NCBI RefSeq assembly: GCF_019396345.1
Contig: NZ_JAHKRM010000002.1
Span: 186,001 to 250,000, forward strand
DNA from: Nonomuraea guangzhouensis
GTDB lineage: Bacteria > Actinomycetota > Actinomycetes > Streptosporangiales > Streptosporangiaceae
Length of the DNA stretch: 64,000 bases
Direction: 5' to 3'
Part shown: piece by piece, positions 34,493-43,745 of the stretch
How positions within the stretch are numbered: position 1 is the first letter of the stretch
Layout: every line of letters starts with the position of its first letter
The notes under the pieces: model-generated
What the model was told of the DNA's origin: nothing
Seen by the model: only the letters and a program-made list of their open reading frames with translations
The model's database searches: none
Position numbers and translations under genes: made by a program

Positions 34493-35446
34493 TTACTTCT
34501 TCTGACAGCTCTTCTTCCGGACCTCGTACCAGACGATGCCCGGCGCCTGGAACCGGACCGCGAAGCACTGGCCCTTGTTGGCGGCTTCCCGGACCTTGTA
34601 GACGGCCGACGCGCCACCCGCCGTGTAGGCGATCTTGCAGATCAGCTTGGCCTTGCCCTTGAGCTTGTCGCAGGCGTACTTCATCGCCTCGATGGCACCG
34701 GCGACGCCGGCCACGAACCAGGCGTTGTAGATCTTCTTGGTGAGCTTCTTCGAGAAGATGAGCCGGCACATGGCCTTCCACCACTCGCACTGCAGCTTGA
34801 GCGCGGGGTCGGCGACCACGGGGTAAGCGGCACCCGCGTGGTTGACCGTCTGGATGAGCGTCATGCCCTCCACCCGGTACGAGGTCGGCACCGCGTTGCC
34901 GTTGGCGTCCTTGGCCCAGGGCAGGTCGATCTCGCCGAGATAGATGTCGTTGTTGTAGATCAGGACGGTGCCGTCGTCGTCCTCGACCTCCAGCATGCTG
35001 CCCTCAGGGGCGGAGATCGGGAATCGGTACTCGGTCGGCGCCGAGGAGTCCTTGATGATGGTCAGCGCCCGGGCGATCTGGCCGGTGCGCTGGTGGGCGT
35101 AGGCGACGCTGGGCTGCTTGGCGGCGTAGGTGACCAGGCCGGGGAGCGGCTGGCTGCCGTTGCCGGCGGCGTCCGGCATGCCGATGCCGATGTCGCTCTC
35201 ACTGACGGTCGCGACCAGGGTGCGGTCGGGGTCCGTCGCGATGGCGAACGGCCGCTGGACATCGCCTTCGGGGATCTCGGTGGGAGGCGTGGTCCTGGCC
35301 TCTTCGACGATCTCGGGGACGACCTGGGTGAGTGCCGCCAGAGCGGGATCCGTGTCCGCGATGGCCGGGGTTCCGGCGGCGTTCACGGTGCTCAGAGCCA
35401 ATAGCGCCGCCATGGCGGCGACGACGGCCCGGGTGGAGATGCGCAC
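34493..35446 (-). CDS. secreted protein with Cys/Lys-rich C-terminal domain, RHS neighbour
   Basis: GTG 35444-35446 is the likely start, behind GGAAGG, giving 317 residues with a Sec signal peptide (AAMAALLALSTVNAAG). The middle part (about 40-210) is acidic and beta-rich (GSMLEVEDDDGTVLIYNND, TSYRVEGMTLIQTVNH). The last 100 residues are lysine-rich with six cysteines (CEWWKAMC, YACDKLKGKAKLIC, GQCFAVRF, KKSCQKK). No family was recognised. It is transcribed just before the RHS gene and could be a secreted effector or RHS partner; this is inference from layout. Confidence 0.75.
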   Translation of the reverse strand: MRISTRAVVAAMAALLALSTVNAAGTPAIADTDPALAALTQVVPEIVEEARTTPPTEIPEGDVQRPFAIATDPDRTLVATVSESDIGIGMPDAAGNGSQPLPGLVTYAAKQPSVAYAHQRTGQIARALTIIKDSSAPTEYRFPISAPEGSMLEVEDDDGTVLIYNNDIYLGEIDLPWAKDANGNAVPTSYRVEGMTLIQTVNHAGAAYPVVADPALKLQCEWWKAMCRLIFSKKLTKKIYNAWFVAGVAGAIEAMKYACDKLKGKAKLICKIAYTAGGASAVYKVREAANKGQCFAVRFQAPGIVWYEVRKKSCQKK

Positions 35447-35605
35447 GAATGTCCTTCCACTATCGGTGGGGGCAACGCACAAACGCCGCAAACGTAAAGA
35501 TCATTATTGGCCGGTTAGGTGATCTTGGATGGACGAGCGGTAAACGTTTGCTGTCTTCCGGCGTTCCGTCACGGAACGCGATCGCACGCCCCCAGGCGGC
35601 ATGCG

Positions 35606-35640
35606 AAAGGGCCGGGCGCCACAGACATGCCCGGCCCTTT
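35606..35640 (-). terminator. intrinsic-type terminator of the FAH-family gene
   Basis: AAAGGGCCGGGC and GCCCGGCCCTTT form a perfect 12-bp stem with an 11-nt loop and terminal A/T pairs, starting 13 nt past the stop at 35653. Confidence 0.75.
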
Positions 35641-35652
35641 GTGCGCGCCAGG

Positions 35653-36522
35653 TCAGCGGCGCATGGCGGCCAGGCCCTTCACCACGGCGCTGGTCAGGGT
35701 GCCGATCTCGGCGATGCCGATGGTCACGGTGTCGCCGTCGTGCAGCGTGAACGGCAGATCGGGGACCAGGCTGGTGCCGGTGGAGAGCACCGCCCCGTCG
35801 GGGAAGACATCCGCCCGGAACAGATACCCGGCCAGGTCGTCCAGGCGCCGGTGCAGCTCCGAGGTGGACGCCTTGCCGTTCCAGACCGTCTCCCCCGCCC
35901 TGGCGATGGTCAGCGTGATGTCCAGCGCGTACGGGTCGGCCACCTCCCAGACGGGCCTGATCGCCGGGCCGACCGCGCACGCCCCCAGATAGATCTTGGC
36001 CTGCGGCAGGTACAGCGGGTTGACCCCCTCGATGGTGCGCGAGCTGACGTCGTCGACCACCGTGTAGCCCGCGATCTCCCCCGCGGCGTTCAGCACCAGG
36101 CCCAGCTCCGGCTCCGGCACGTCGATCTCCGAGTCGGCGCGTACGGCGATCCGGCCGCCGTCCCCCGACACCTTCCAGGCCACGGACTTGAAGAACAGCT
36201 CGGGCCGCTCGGCGTCGTAGACGAGCTCGTACACGTCGGCCGCCCGCTCGCTCTCGGTCACCCGCGCCTCGCGCGAACGCCGGTAGGTGACGCCCGCGGC
36301 CCACACCTCCATCAGCCCGTCCACGGGTGCGAGCCGGCGGACGGACGCGGACGGGTGCCGCGGACCGGCCGCGGCCGCGCACCGCTCGCGCAGCTCCGCG
36401 ACGGGCAGGCGGAGCAGCTCGCCGACGGTGGTGACCCCCTCCAGCTGCGCCACCTGGTCGCCGTCGTCGACGCCGACGGCGTCCGCGCTGGTCAGTGGGC
36501 TGACAAAACGTACGATGTGCAT
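35653..36522 (-). CDS. fumarylacetoacetate hydrolase (FAH) family enzyme, AraD1-like
   Basis: This 289-residue enzyme starts at ATG 36520-36522; the longer frame would run into the operator. [17 protein letters not shown], the metal-binding-type [11 protein letters not shown] and [15 protein letters not shown] place it in the FAH superfamily. It lies closest to 2-keto-3-deoxy-sugar-acid dehydratases/hydrolases (inferred from motif pattern). Such enzymes use a divalent metal to cleave or dehydrate keto-acid intermediates. It is divergent from the FadR regulator operon across a double operator. Confidence 0.85.
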   Translation of the reverse strand: MHIVRFVSPLTSADAVGVDDGDQVAQLEGVTTVGELLRLPVAELRERCAAAAGPRHPSASVRRLAPVDGLMEVWAAGVTYRRSREARVTESERAADVYELVYDAERPELFFKSVAWKVSGDGGRIAVRADSEIDVPEPELGLVLNAAGEIAGYTVVDDVSSRTIEGVNPLYLPQAKIYLGACAVGPAIRPVWEVADPYALDITLTIARAGETVWNGKASTSELHRRLDDLAGYLFRADVFPDGAVLSTGTSLVPDLPFTLHDGDTVTIGIAEIGTLTSAVVKGLAAMRR

Positions 36523-36534
36523 GAGACTCCCAGC

Positions 36535-36568
36535 TTCATCTGATGAAGTCCGAACTTCATCAGATGAA
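36535..36568. promoter_or_regulatory. double FadR/GntR-type operator
   Basis: TTCATCTGATGAA (36535-36547) and TTCATCAGATGAA (36556-36568) are each perfect palindromes with one central base. Together they form a perfect 15-bp-armed inverted repeat. Their centres are 21 bp apart, two helical turns. The element sits 13 nt before the FAH gene and 61 nt before the FadR-type gene, and should control both. Confidence 0.85.
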
Positions 36569-36628
36569 AGTCTATGAAAAACCCGACTGTCCCGATACTG
36601 TGCCAAACATCCGAATACGGAGGAAACC

Positions 36629-37330
36629 GTGGCAACCGATCCTTACCCGGACACGGCCCGGCATGCCCACGTCGTGCACGCCCTGGGTGCCCGGATCGTC
36701 GACGGCTCGCTGGTCCCCGGCACGCCCATCCCGATCGAGGAGCAGCTGGTCAACGAGCTCGGCGTGGGCCGTTCGGCCGTACGGGAAGGCGTGAAGGTGC
36801 TGGCCGGCAAGGGCCTGCTGGAGACCAGGAGGAGCGCGGGCACCCGCGTCCGTCCGCGCGAGTCCTGGAACCTGCTCGACGCCGACGTGCTGAGCTGGCG
36901 CTTCGTGCCCGACGCGACGGCCGGGGACATCCGGGTGCTGGCCGACCTGCGGGTCGCGCTGGAGCCCGGGGCGGCCCGGGTGGCGGCCGAGCGGGCGGAC
37001 GCGGCGGCCATCCAGCGCATCGACGAGGCCCTGGCCGCGCTGCACGCCACGGCCGACGACCCCGACCCCTTCATCGGCGCCGACCTGGCCTTTCACCGGG
37101 CGATATTCGGCGCCGCCGACAACGACCTGCTGCTCTACATCTACGACATGATCAGCATCGCCCTGCGCTCGGTACGGCAGGTGCACACCCGATCGGTCGC
37201 GCACAACAAGGAAACGCTGCCCAATCACGAGCGCGTGGCCGTGGCCATCAGGCGCCGCCATCACCGCAAGGCCGAGGAGGCCATGCGCGAGGTGGTCGAG
37301 GTCGCCCGCGCCGACGCGCTCCACTGCTGA
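36629..37330 (+). CDS. FadR-type GntR transcriptional regulator
   Basis: The 233-residue protein has an N-terminal winged HTH (about 12-78: [34 protein letters not shown]). An all-helical FCD effector domain follows (about 95-225) with [26 protein letters not shown] and the metal-ligand-type [12 protein letters not shown] 36629 follows GGAGGAAA. Such regulators usually release DNA on binding a sugar acid or organic acid. The palindromes just upstream are its probable binding site. Confidence 0.88.
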   Translation: MATDPYPDTARHAHVVHALGARIVDGSLVPGTPIPIEEQLVNELGVGRSAVREGVKVLAGKGLLETRRSAGTRVRPRESWNLLDADVLSWRFVPDATAGDIRVLADLRVALEPGAARVAAERADAAAIQRIDEALAALHATADDPDPFIGADLAFHRAIFGAADNDLLLYIYDMISIALRSVRQVHTRSVAHNKETLPNHERVAVAIRRRHHRKAEEAMREVVEVARADALHC

Positions 37331-37338
37331 GGGGATCC

Positions 37339-38103
37339 ATGGACGTCCTTCTCGACGTGGACGGCCCGGTGGCCGTCATCACCCTGAACAGACCCGCCAA
37401 GCTCAACGCCATCACCCCCGAGATGGCCGGCGCGCTGCGTGCCTGCCTCGACCGCGTGGACGCCGACCCCGGCATCCGGGTGGCCGTGCTCACCGGCGCC
37501 GGGGAGCGCTCGTTCTGCGTGGGCAGCGACATTCGCGAGCTCGACGCGTACGCCACGCCGTGGGAGTTCCGCAACCGCGGCGACTACGGCGACGCGGTCC
37601 GCGCGCTGCGCAAGCCGATCATCGCCGCCGTCAACGGCTACGCCTACGGCGGCGGGCTGGAGCTGGCCATGGCCTGCGACATCCGGCTGGCCGCGAGCAC
37701 CGCCACGTTCGCCGCTCCCGAGATCAAGCTCGGCTGGATCGGCGGCAGCGGCCAGTCGGCCCTGCTCGCCCACGCCGTCGGCCCCGGGAACGCGGCCGTC
37801 ATGCTGCTCACCGGCGACCCGATCGACGCCGCGCGGGCCAGGGACTGGGGGCTCGTCACCGAGGTGCTGCCTCCGGAGGAGCTGCTGCCGGCCGTACGGG
37901 AACTGGCCGACAAGATCGCCGCCCGGCCGCCGATCGCGGCCCAGACGGCCAAGGCCAACCTCAGGGCGGCGTACGCGATGCCCCTCGACCAGGCCATCCA
38001 GTACGAACGCGACCTGCAGACCGTCTGCTTCGCCACCGCCGACGCGGCCGAGGGCCGGGCCGCGTTCGCCGCGCGCCGCGAGCCCGTCTTCGAGGGGCGC
38101 TGA
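37339..38103 (+). CDS. enoyl-CoA hydratase/isomerase family protein
   Basis: The 254-residue crotonase-fold protein has NRPAKLNAI near residue 18, the oxyanion-hole segments GERSFCVGSDIREL and AVNGYAYGGGLELAMACD, and PEIKLGWIGGSGQSALL. The position of the second catalytic glutamate of classical hydratases is occupied by Ile/Gly, so the exact reaction (hydratase, isomerase or another CoA lyase) is open. ATG 37339 follows GAGGGGATCC. It lies 8 nt after the FadR gene and overlaps the CoA-transferase gene by 1 nt. Confidence 0.83.
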   Translation: MDVLLDVDGPVAVITLNRPAKLNAITPEMAGALRACLDRVDADPGIRVAVLTGAGERSFCVGSDIRELDAYATPWEFRNRGDYGDAVRALRKPIIAAVNGYAYGGGLELAMACDIRLAASTATFAAPEIKLGWIGGSGQSALLAHAVGPGNAAVMLLTGDPIDAARARDWGLVTEVLPPEELLPAVRELADKIAARPPIAAQTAKANLRAAYAMPLDQAIQYERDLQTVCFATADAAEGRAAFAARREPVFEGR

Positions 38104-39281
38104 TGGGCGTCCTCGACGGTTACCGCGTGGTCGACCTGTCCATCGCCATGGCGGGGCCACTGGCCGCCATGCGCCTGGGCGACCTGGGCGCGGACGTGAT
38201 CAAGGTGGAGCCGGTGACCGGCGAGTGGCAGCGCCACGCTCCCGCCGGAGGCGCCACGGGCCATCGGGTCAACGCCTCGTTCCTGTCGCTCAACCGCAAC
38301 AAGCGCAGCCTGGCCGTGAACCTCAAGTCGGACGAGGGCCGCGACATCGTCCACCGGCTGGCCGCGACGGCGGACGTGTTCCTGCAGAACTACCGGCCCG
38401 GCGTGGCCGAGCGGCTCGGCATGGACCACGCCACCATCAGCGGGCTCAATCCGCGCGTCATCTACGTCTCCATGTCCGGGTACGGCGAGACCGGCCCGTA
38501 CGTGTCGCGGCCGGGACAGGACCTGCTGCTCCAGGCCATGAGCGGCGCCATGCTCAGCACCGGCCGGGACGGCGATCCCCCGGCGCCCGCCGGCACCTAC
38601 GCGATCGACGCGATCACCGCCTACAGCGCCTTCGAGGGCGCGCTGGCCGCGCTGCTGCACCGCGAGCGCACCGGCGAGGCCCAGCGGGTGAGCGTCAACA
38701 TGCTCGACGCGGCCATCGCCGTACAGATGCAGGAGCTGTCGGTCTTCACCGTCGGCGGGGTCCCGCAGCGGCGCGGGCGCGAGCCGCACGGCCACACCTA
38801 CATCCGCGCGCCGTACGGGGTGTTCGCCACCAAGGACGGCTATCTCGCGCTCGGCATGCCCCGGCTCGACGGGCTGGCCGTCGCCCTCGACCTGCCGGAA
38901 CTGGCCGGCATGGACGGCCACACCCAGCGCGACGAGATCACCTCGACGGTCGCCCGGCGGCTGCCCGACCGCACCACCGCCGAGTGGCTGGAGATCTGCG
39001 CCCGCCACGACCTGTGGGCGGGCCAGGTGTACGGCTACGCGGAGCTGGTGGCCGACCCGCAGGTGCGGCACAACGGCTCGTTCGTCACCTATGACCACCG
39101 CACCGAGGGCACGGTCACCACGCCCGGCTTCCCGTACGGCTTCAGCGCCACCCCGCCCCAGGTACGCAGGGGCGCCCCGCTGGTGGGCGAGCACACCGCG
39201 GAGATACTCGGCGAGCTCGGCTACCCGGCGGAACGTACGGCCGAGCTGGTGGAGAAGGGTGTGCTGGCGTGCGAGGACTGA
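38103..39281 (+). CDS. CaiB/BaiF (family III) CoA-transferase
   Basis: The 392-residue protein opens with GYRVVDLSIAMAGPLAAMRL and GADVIKVEP, typical of family III CoA-transferases. LNRNKRSLAVNL, the conserved DLLLQAMSGAM and AIDAITAYSAFEGALAALL follow. The family's catalytic aspartate is expected in the segment around residue 165 (AGTYAID). It should move CoA between carboxylic acids. Its start overlaps the upstream stop (TGATG), so it is co-translated with the enoyl-CoA hydratase-like gene. Confidence 0.87.
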   Translation: MGVLDGYRVVDLSIAMAGPLAAMRLGDLGADVIKVEPVTGEWQRHAPAGGATGHRVNASFLSLNRNKRSLAVNLKSDEGRDIVHRLAATADVFLQNYRPGVAERLGMDHATISGLNPRVIYVSMSGYGETGPYVSRPGQDLLLQAMSGAMLSTGRDGDPPAPAGTYAIDAITAYSAFEGALAALLHRERTGEAQRVSVNMLDAAIAVQMQELSVFTVGGVPQRRGREPHGHTYIRAPYGVFATKDGYLALGMPRLDGLAVALDLPELAGMDGHTQRDEITSTVARRLPDRTTAEWLEICARHDLWAGQVYGYAELVADPQVRHNGSFVTYDHRTEGTVTTPGFPYGFSATPPQVRRGAPLVGEHTAEILGELGYPAERTAELVEKGVLACED

Positions 39282-40306
39282 CCTGGGACCACCCCCGCGG
39301 CCACGCCCCGCTCGACGAGCTCACCCGCCTCGACCTGGCCGGGCCGAACCCGTACGGGGACGTGCCCGAGCCGATCGAGTGGGACCGTCAGCCGCTCGAA
39401 GGGTTCGAGTCCGAGCCGATCGCTGCGCTCTGCGAGTCGTACGACGTGCTGGTGATCGACCATCCCGGGCTGGGCGCGGCGCTGGACTCGCTGGTGCCGA
39501 TGGACGAGCTGTTCCCGGCGGCCGAGCTGGCGCGCTTCCGTGCAGGGGCGGTCGGCCGCTCGTATGACAGCTACCACCTGGACGGGCGCCAGTGGGCGCT
39601 GCCGCTCGACGCGGCCACCCAGGTGGCCGCCGCCTGGCCCGGGGTGCGGATCCCGGAGACCTGGGCCGAGACGGTGGAGTTCGCGCGGGAGGGCGGGCGG
39701 CTGGCGCTGTGCCTGGGCGGGCCGCACGCGTTCCTGATGTTCTGCGCGCTGTGCTCGGGCGACTTCCTCGACCGCGAAGAGGGACTGCGGGCGCTGGAGC
39801 TCATAGCCGAGCTGCTCGCGCTGGCCGAGCCCGAGGTCTCGCTACGCAACCCGATCGGCGTCCTCGACGCGATGGCGGCGGGCGGGCCGGACCTGTGCCC
39901 ACTGGTGTACGGCTACGCGACCTACCCGCTGGCCTTCTCCGACGCCCCCGCCTGGCCCGGCCGGGCACCGGGCAGCGTGCTCGGCGGCACCGGCCTGGCG
40001 GTCTCCAAGAAGCGGATCGGTGGAATCGAGAACGCTGTACAAGCCCACCTGCGGCGGCTGCTATCGGAGCCGGTGCAGACCGGGCTGTTCCCCGCCACCG
40101 GAGGCCAGCCCGCCGCCCGTTCCGTCTGGGACGAGGCGGGCTTCTACCGCGACACCCGCGACACCGTGGAGGCGGCCTGGATCCGGCCGCGCTTCCCCGG
40201 CTACATCGCCAAGCAGCGGCGGACCTCCGCGCTGATCCGCGACGGCCTCACCACCGGCAGGCCGGCCCGCGCCATCCTCGACGACCTGCACAAGGAGTGG
40301 ACATGA
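39269..40306 (+). CDS. signal-less ABC solute-binding-protein homologue
   Basis: The 345-residue protein resembles family 1 carbohydrate-binding proteins of ABC transporters (GLTWDHPRGHAPLDEL, GRQWALPLDAATQVAAAW, PETWAETVEFAR). It has no signal peptide or lipobox; it begins directly with the domain at GTG 39269, inside the preceding gene and behind GGAGAAGGG. No permease gene lies in the operon. It probably binds a sugar-like ligand in the cytoplasm, as a sensor, chaperone or enzyme; the true role is unknown. Confidence 0.75.
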   Translation: MRGLTWDHPRGHAPLDELTRLDLAGPNPYGDVPEPIEWDRQPLEGFESEPIAALCESYDVLVIDHPGLGAALDSLVPMDELFPAAELARFRAGAVGRSYDSYHLDGRQWALPLDAATQVAAAWPGVRIPETWAETVEFAREGGRLALCLGGPHAFLMFCALCSGDFLDREEGLRALELIAELLALAEPEVSLRNPIGVLDAMAAGGPDLCPLVYGYATYPLAFSDAPAWPGRAPGSVLGGTGLAVSKKRIGGIENAVQAHLRRLLSEPVQTGLFPATGGQPAARSVWDEAGFYRDTRDTVEAAWIRPRFPGYIAKQRRTSALIRDGLTTGRPARAILDDLHKEWT

Positions 40307-41007
40307 CCACGGCGCTGGTAACCGGCGCGGCCGGAGCGCTCGGCCGGGCCATCGTCCGCCGCCTGGCCGCCGACGGCCACCAGGTGGCGGCGCTCGACCT
40401 CGACGCCGGCTCGCTCGACGGCACGCTCAACCTGGCGGCCGACCTGCGCGACCCGGCCGCCATCGAGGACGCCTTCGCCCGTACGGCCGACCGGCTCGGC
40501 CCGGTCGGGATCCTGGTCAACAACGCGGCCATCTATCCCAGCAGGCCGTTCCTGGAGGTGCCGCTGGCCGAGTACGACGACGTGCACGCGGTCAACCAGC
40601 GCGCCTACTGGCTGGCGGCCCAGCACGCGGCCAGGCAGATGACCTCGCTGGGCGCGGGCGCGATCATCAACATCGCGTCGATCACCATGCACGGCGGCTG
40701 GCCCGACCTGGCCGCCTACGTCGCCACCAAGGGCGCCGCCACCGCGCTGACCAGGGCCCTGGCCCGCGAGCTCGGACCGCGCGAGATCCGCGTCAACTGC
40801 GTCTCGCCCGGCGCCTTCCCCACGGCCGCCGAGGAGATCCATCCCGATCCCGAGGCGTACAACCGGTTCGTCCTGGAACGGCAGGCGCTCCAGCGGCGCG
40901 GCAGCCCGGAGGAGCTGGCCGCAGTGGTGTCCTTTCTCGCCGGACCCGACGCCTCGTTCGTCACCGGCCAGACCATCGAAGTCAACGGAGGGTGGGTGAT
41001 GGCATGA
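40303..41007 (+). CDS. short-chain dehydrogenase/reductase
   Basis: This 234-residue classical SDR has TGAAGALGRA (near 7-16), NNAA, the Ser in IINIASITMHG, YVATK as the catalytic Tyr-Lys, and the C-terminal GQTIEVNGGWVM. It should use NAD(P) to oxidise or reduce a hydroxyl group, here probably of a sugar or sugar acid. The ATG overlaps the preceding stop and its own stop overlaps the next start, both by 4 nt. Confidence 0.88.
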   Translation: MTTALVTGAAGALGRAIVRRLAADGHQVAALDLDAGSLDGTLNLAADLRDPAAIEDAFARTADRLGPVGILVNNAAIYPSRPFLEVPLAEYDDVHAVNQRAYWLAAQHAARQMTSLGAGAIINIASITMHGGWPDLAAYVATKGAATALTRALARELGPREIRVNCVSPGAFPTAAEEIHPDPEAYNRFVLERQALQRRGSPEELAAVVSFLAGPDASFVTGQTIEVNGGWVMA

Positions 41008-42050
41008 CGCCGACCCGCAGGCAACTGGCGGAACTCACCGGCGACCCGGCCGCGGCCGGCGGGGTCCGCCTGGTGACGCTCGGCGACGGCGCCGAGCGCG
41101 GCATCCGGACGCTGGAGTTCCGCACCGGTTCAGGACTGGCCTTCGACGTGCTGGTCGACCGGTGCATGGACATCGGCGCGGCCGAGCACGCCGGGCGGTC
41201 CTTCGGCTGGCGCTCCCCCACCGGCTTCCGTCATCCGGGGCTGCACGAGAACGCCGACGAGGACGGCCTGTCCTGGCTGCGTTCCTTCTCCGGGCTCATG
41301 GTCACGGCCGGGCTCGACCACACCCTGTTCGGCGGCGAGGTGCCCGCCGACACCTACCGCTACCCGCCCCGCACGTCCGTACGGCACGGCCTGCACGGCC
41401 GGGCCGGCAGCCTGCCCGCCCGGCTGACCGGCTACGGCGAGCGCTGGGACGGCGACCGCTGCGTCCTGTGGGCCGAGGGAGAGGTACGGCAGGCGGCGAT
41501 CTTCGCCGAGAACCTGCGCCTGACCCGGCGCATCGAGGCCGACCTGGGCGGCGACGAGATCCGGCTGACCGACACCGTGACCAACGCGGGGTTCGAGCCG
41601 ACGCCGCACATGTTCCTGTACCACATCAACCTCGGCTGGCCCCTGCTCGATGAGGGCGCCCGGTTCGAGGCGGACATCCGCGAGACCCTCTGGCAGACCG
41701 ACAGCGTCGCCGAGCAGGGCGCCGACCACCTGACGCTCCCGGGTCCGGTGCCGGGCTTCGTGGAGCAGGTGTACGAACACGCGCTCAACCCCGACGCCCA
41801 GGGCCTGCACCGGGTCGCGGTGGTCAACGACCGGCTGGGCATGAAGGTCAGCGTGGAGTGGCGGGCCGCGCAGTTCCCGTGCTTCTTCGAGTGGCTGAAC
41901 CTGCGCTCCGGCAACTACGCGGTCGGCCTGGAGCCGTCCACCCACCACGTGGGCGGTGACGCGGCGGCCCGGGAGGACGGCAGCATGATCTGGCTCGGCC
42001 CCCAGGAATCGCGCACCTACCAGACCACTTTCAGGGTCGAGACGCTCTGA
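41004..42050 (+). CDS. DUF4432 aldose-1-epimerase-like protein
   Basis: The 348-residue protein has the galactose-mutarotase-like beta-supersandwich pattern: RGIRTLEFRTGSGLAFDVLVDRCMDIGAAEH near residue 30, HGLHGRAGSLPA in the middle, HMFLYHINLGWPLLDEG, and ANLEPST-like VGLEPSTHHVGG near the end. DUF4432 proteins are expected to bind or interconvert sugar anomers. It closes the operon that starts with the FadR gene; a hairpin (42119-42150) follows. Confidence 0.83.
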   Translation: MTPTRRQLAELTGDPAAAGGVRLVTLGDGAERGIRTLEFRTGSGLAFDVLVDRCMDIGAAEHAGRSFGWRSPTGFRHPGLHENADEDGLSWLRSFSGLMVTAGLDHTLFGGEVPADTYRYPPRTSVRHGLHGRAGSLPARLTGYGERWDGDRCVLWAEGEVRQAAIFAENLRLTRRIEADLGGDEIRLTDTVTNAGFEPTPHMFLYHINLGWPLLDEGARFEADIRETLWQTDSVAEQGADHLTLPGPVPGFVEQVYEHALNPDAQGLHRVAVVNDRLGMKVSVEWRAAQFPCFFEWLNLRSGNYAVGLEPSTHHVGGDAAAREDGSMIWLGPQESRTYQTTFRVETL

Positions 42051-42321
42051 TTACTCATTAGATTGGGATATTTCGGCACGTACTCGGATTGTTGAATATA
42101 GGGAAATACCGGCGGCCAAAGGGCCATTGCCTGGTCGCGGAACGGCCCTTAGCATCAAAGACGCCGCGATCGACCACCAGCGTGGAGGCGACCGATAATT
42201 TGCTGACGACGCCGCTCATATCCCGCGCCACCAGGATTGAGGAATTATCCTCGTCGATCTGATGCTCTCCGGAACCCGTGCTTTCGGGTTTTATTTCACG
42301 ATTCAGAGAGTGCGAGGAAAC
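42051..42321. promoter_or_regulatory. intergenic region before the encapsulin operon
   Basis: The region is clearly AT-richer than its surroundings. AAGGGCC (42119-42125) and GGCCCTT (42144-42150) can form a stem that would end the upstream operon. GAGGA-ATTA-TCCTC lies at 42238-42251. AACCCG (42273-42278) pairs with CGGGTT (42285-42290) and is followed by TTATTT, a terminator-like element only 26 nt before the encapsulin start codon. This may attenuate expression. No confident promoter was identified. Confidence 0.5.
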
Positions 42322-43716
42322 ATGTCCACCGAGCAAGGGGAAAAGCCGCTGAGCCTGGGCACCCGGGCCGCGCGCAACCTGGCCACCACCACCAAGACCC
42401 GCCCGCAGATGCAGGCCATCACCTCCCGCTGGCTGCTGCGCATGCTCCCGTGGGTGGACGTGGCCGGAGGCACCTACCGGGTCAACCGCAGGCTCACCCA
42501 CGCGGTGGGCCGCGGCCGGGTCGGCGTGGTGCAGGACGGGGCCGACGATGTGTGGATCATCCCGGAGACGCTCGCGGAGCTGCCCGTCCTGCGCGGGTTC
42601 GGCGACCTGGACGTGCTGGGCGCGATCGCCTCGACGTTCACGGCGCGGCACTTCCAGGCCGGGCAGGTCATCGTCGAGGCCGGGGCGCCGGTCACCGAGA
42701 CCTTCGTCATCGCCCACGGCCGGCTCAACCGGCTGTCCACCGGCCAATACGGCGGCACGGTGACCCTCGGGGTCATCGCGGACGGCGACCAGTTCGGCGA
42801 CGAGGCCCTAGAGCAGGACGCTCCCCGGTGGCCCTACTCGGTCAGGGCCGCCACCGCCGGGACGGTCATGGTGTCGCCGCGCCAGGAGTTCCAGCGGCTG
42901 ATCGACGGATCGCCCGCCCTGCGGGCGCACGTCCAGCGTTACCTGGAGGGCACCCGCAGACCGGTCAACAAGCGCGGCGAGGCGGCGGTCGAGGTGGCCG
43001 CCGGGCACGTCGGCGAGCCGCATCTCGACGGCACCTTCGTGGACTACGAACTCAATCCGCGCGAGTACGAACTGAGCGTCTCGCAGACCATCCTGCGGGT
43101 CCACACCCGCGTGGCCGACCTCTACAACGACCCGATGAACCAGTTCGAGGAGCAGCTCCGCCTGACCATCCACGAGATCCGCGAGCGCCAGGAATGGGAG
43201 ATGCTCAACAACCGCGAATTCGGGCTGCTGCACAACGCGGACTACGGACAGCGGATCAACACCTGGTCAGGCCCCCCGACCCCGGACGACCTGGACGACC
43301 TGATCAGCATGCGCCGCAAGACCCGCCTGCTGCTCGCGCATCCCAAGGCGATCGCGGCGTTCTTTCGCGAATGCAACAAGCGCGGCCTGGCCGTGGGCAG
43401 CGCCAACGTCAACGGCCACGAGATCCCGGCCTGGCGCGGCATCCCGATCTTCCCCTGCGGCAAGATCCCGATCACCGACGGGCACACCACCTCGATCGTG
43501 GCCATGCGCACGGGCGAGGAGGACCAGGGGGTGGTCGGCCTCCACCAGGTCGGCATCCCCGAGGAGTACGAGCCCTCCCTGAACGTCCGGTTCATGGAGA
43601 CCAACGACCAGGCGGTGATGTCCTACCTGGTCAGCGCCTACTACTCGACGGCGATCCTGGTCCCCGACGCGATCGGGATCCTGGAGAACGCCGACATCGC
43701 CGCCCCTCGATCCTGA
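42322..43716 (+). CDS. cnb: family 2B encapsulin shell protein with cyclic-nucleotide-binding domain (EshA/Cnb-like)
   Basis: The 464-residue protein combines an HK97-like shell fold with an inserted cNMP-binding domain. Residues 1-85 hold the conserved N-terminal shell part ([22 protein letters not shown]). Residues about 86-210 form the cNMP domain ([35 protein letters not shown]). The rest is shell-like, with [29 protein letters not shown] and the C-terminal [20 protein letters not shown]. Homologues include Streptomyces EshA and the Cnb protein of 2-methylisoborneol clusters, which build icosahedral compartments. ATG 42322 follows GAGGAAA. The terpene synthase gene downstream is the expected cargo. 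Confidence 0.9.
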   Translation: MSTEQGEKPLSLGTRAARNLATTTKTRPQMQAITSRWLLRMLPWVDVAGGTYRVNRRLTHAVGRGRVGVVQDGADDVWIIPETLAELPVLRGFGDLDVLGAIASTFTARHFQAGQVIVEAGAPVTETFVIAHGRLNRLSTGQYGGTVTLGVIADGDQFGDEALEQDAPRWPYSVRAATAGTVMVSPRQEFQRLIDGSPALRAHVQRYLEGTRRPVNKRGEAAVEVAAGHVGEPHLDGTFVDYELNPREYELSVSQTILRVHTRVADLYNDPMNQFEEQLRLTIHEIRERQEWEMLNNREFGLLHNADYGQRINTWSGPPTPDDLDDLISMRRKTRLLLAHPKAIAAFFRECNKRGLAVGSANVNGHEIPAWRGIPIFPCGKIPITDGHTTSIVAMRTGEEDQGVVGLHQVGIPEEYEPSLNVRFMETNDQAVMSYLVSAYYSTAILVPDAIGILENADIAAPRS

Positions 43717-43745
43717 CCGACTCATCATCGTTGGAAGAGGGCGTC

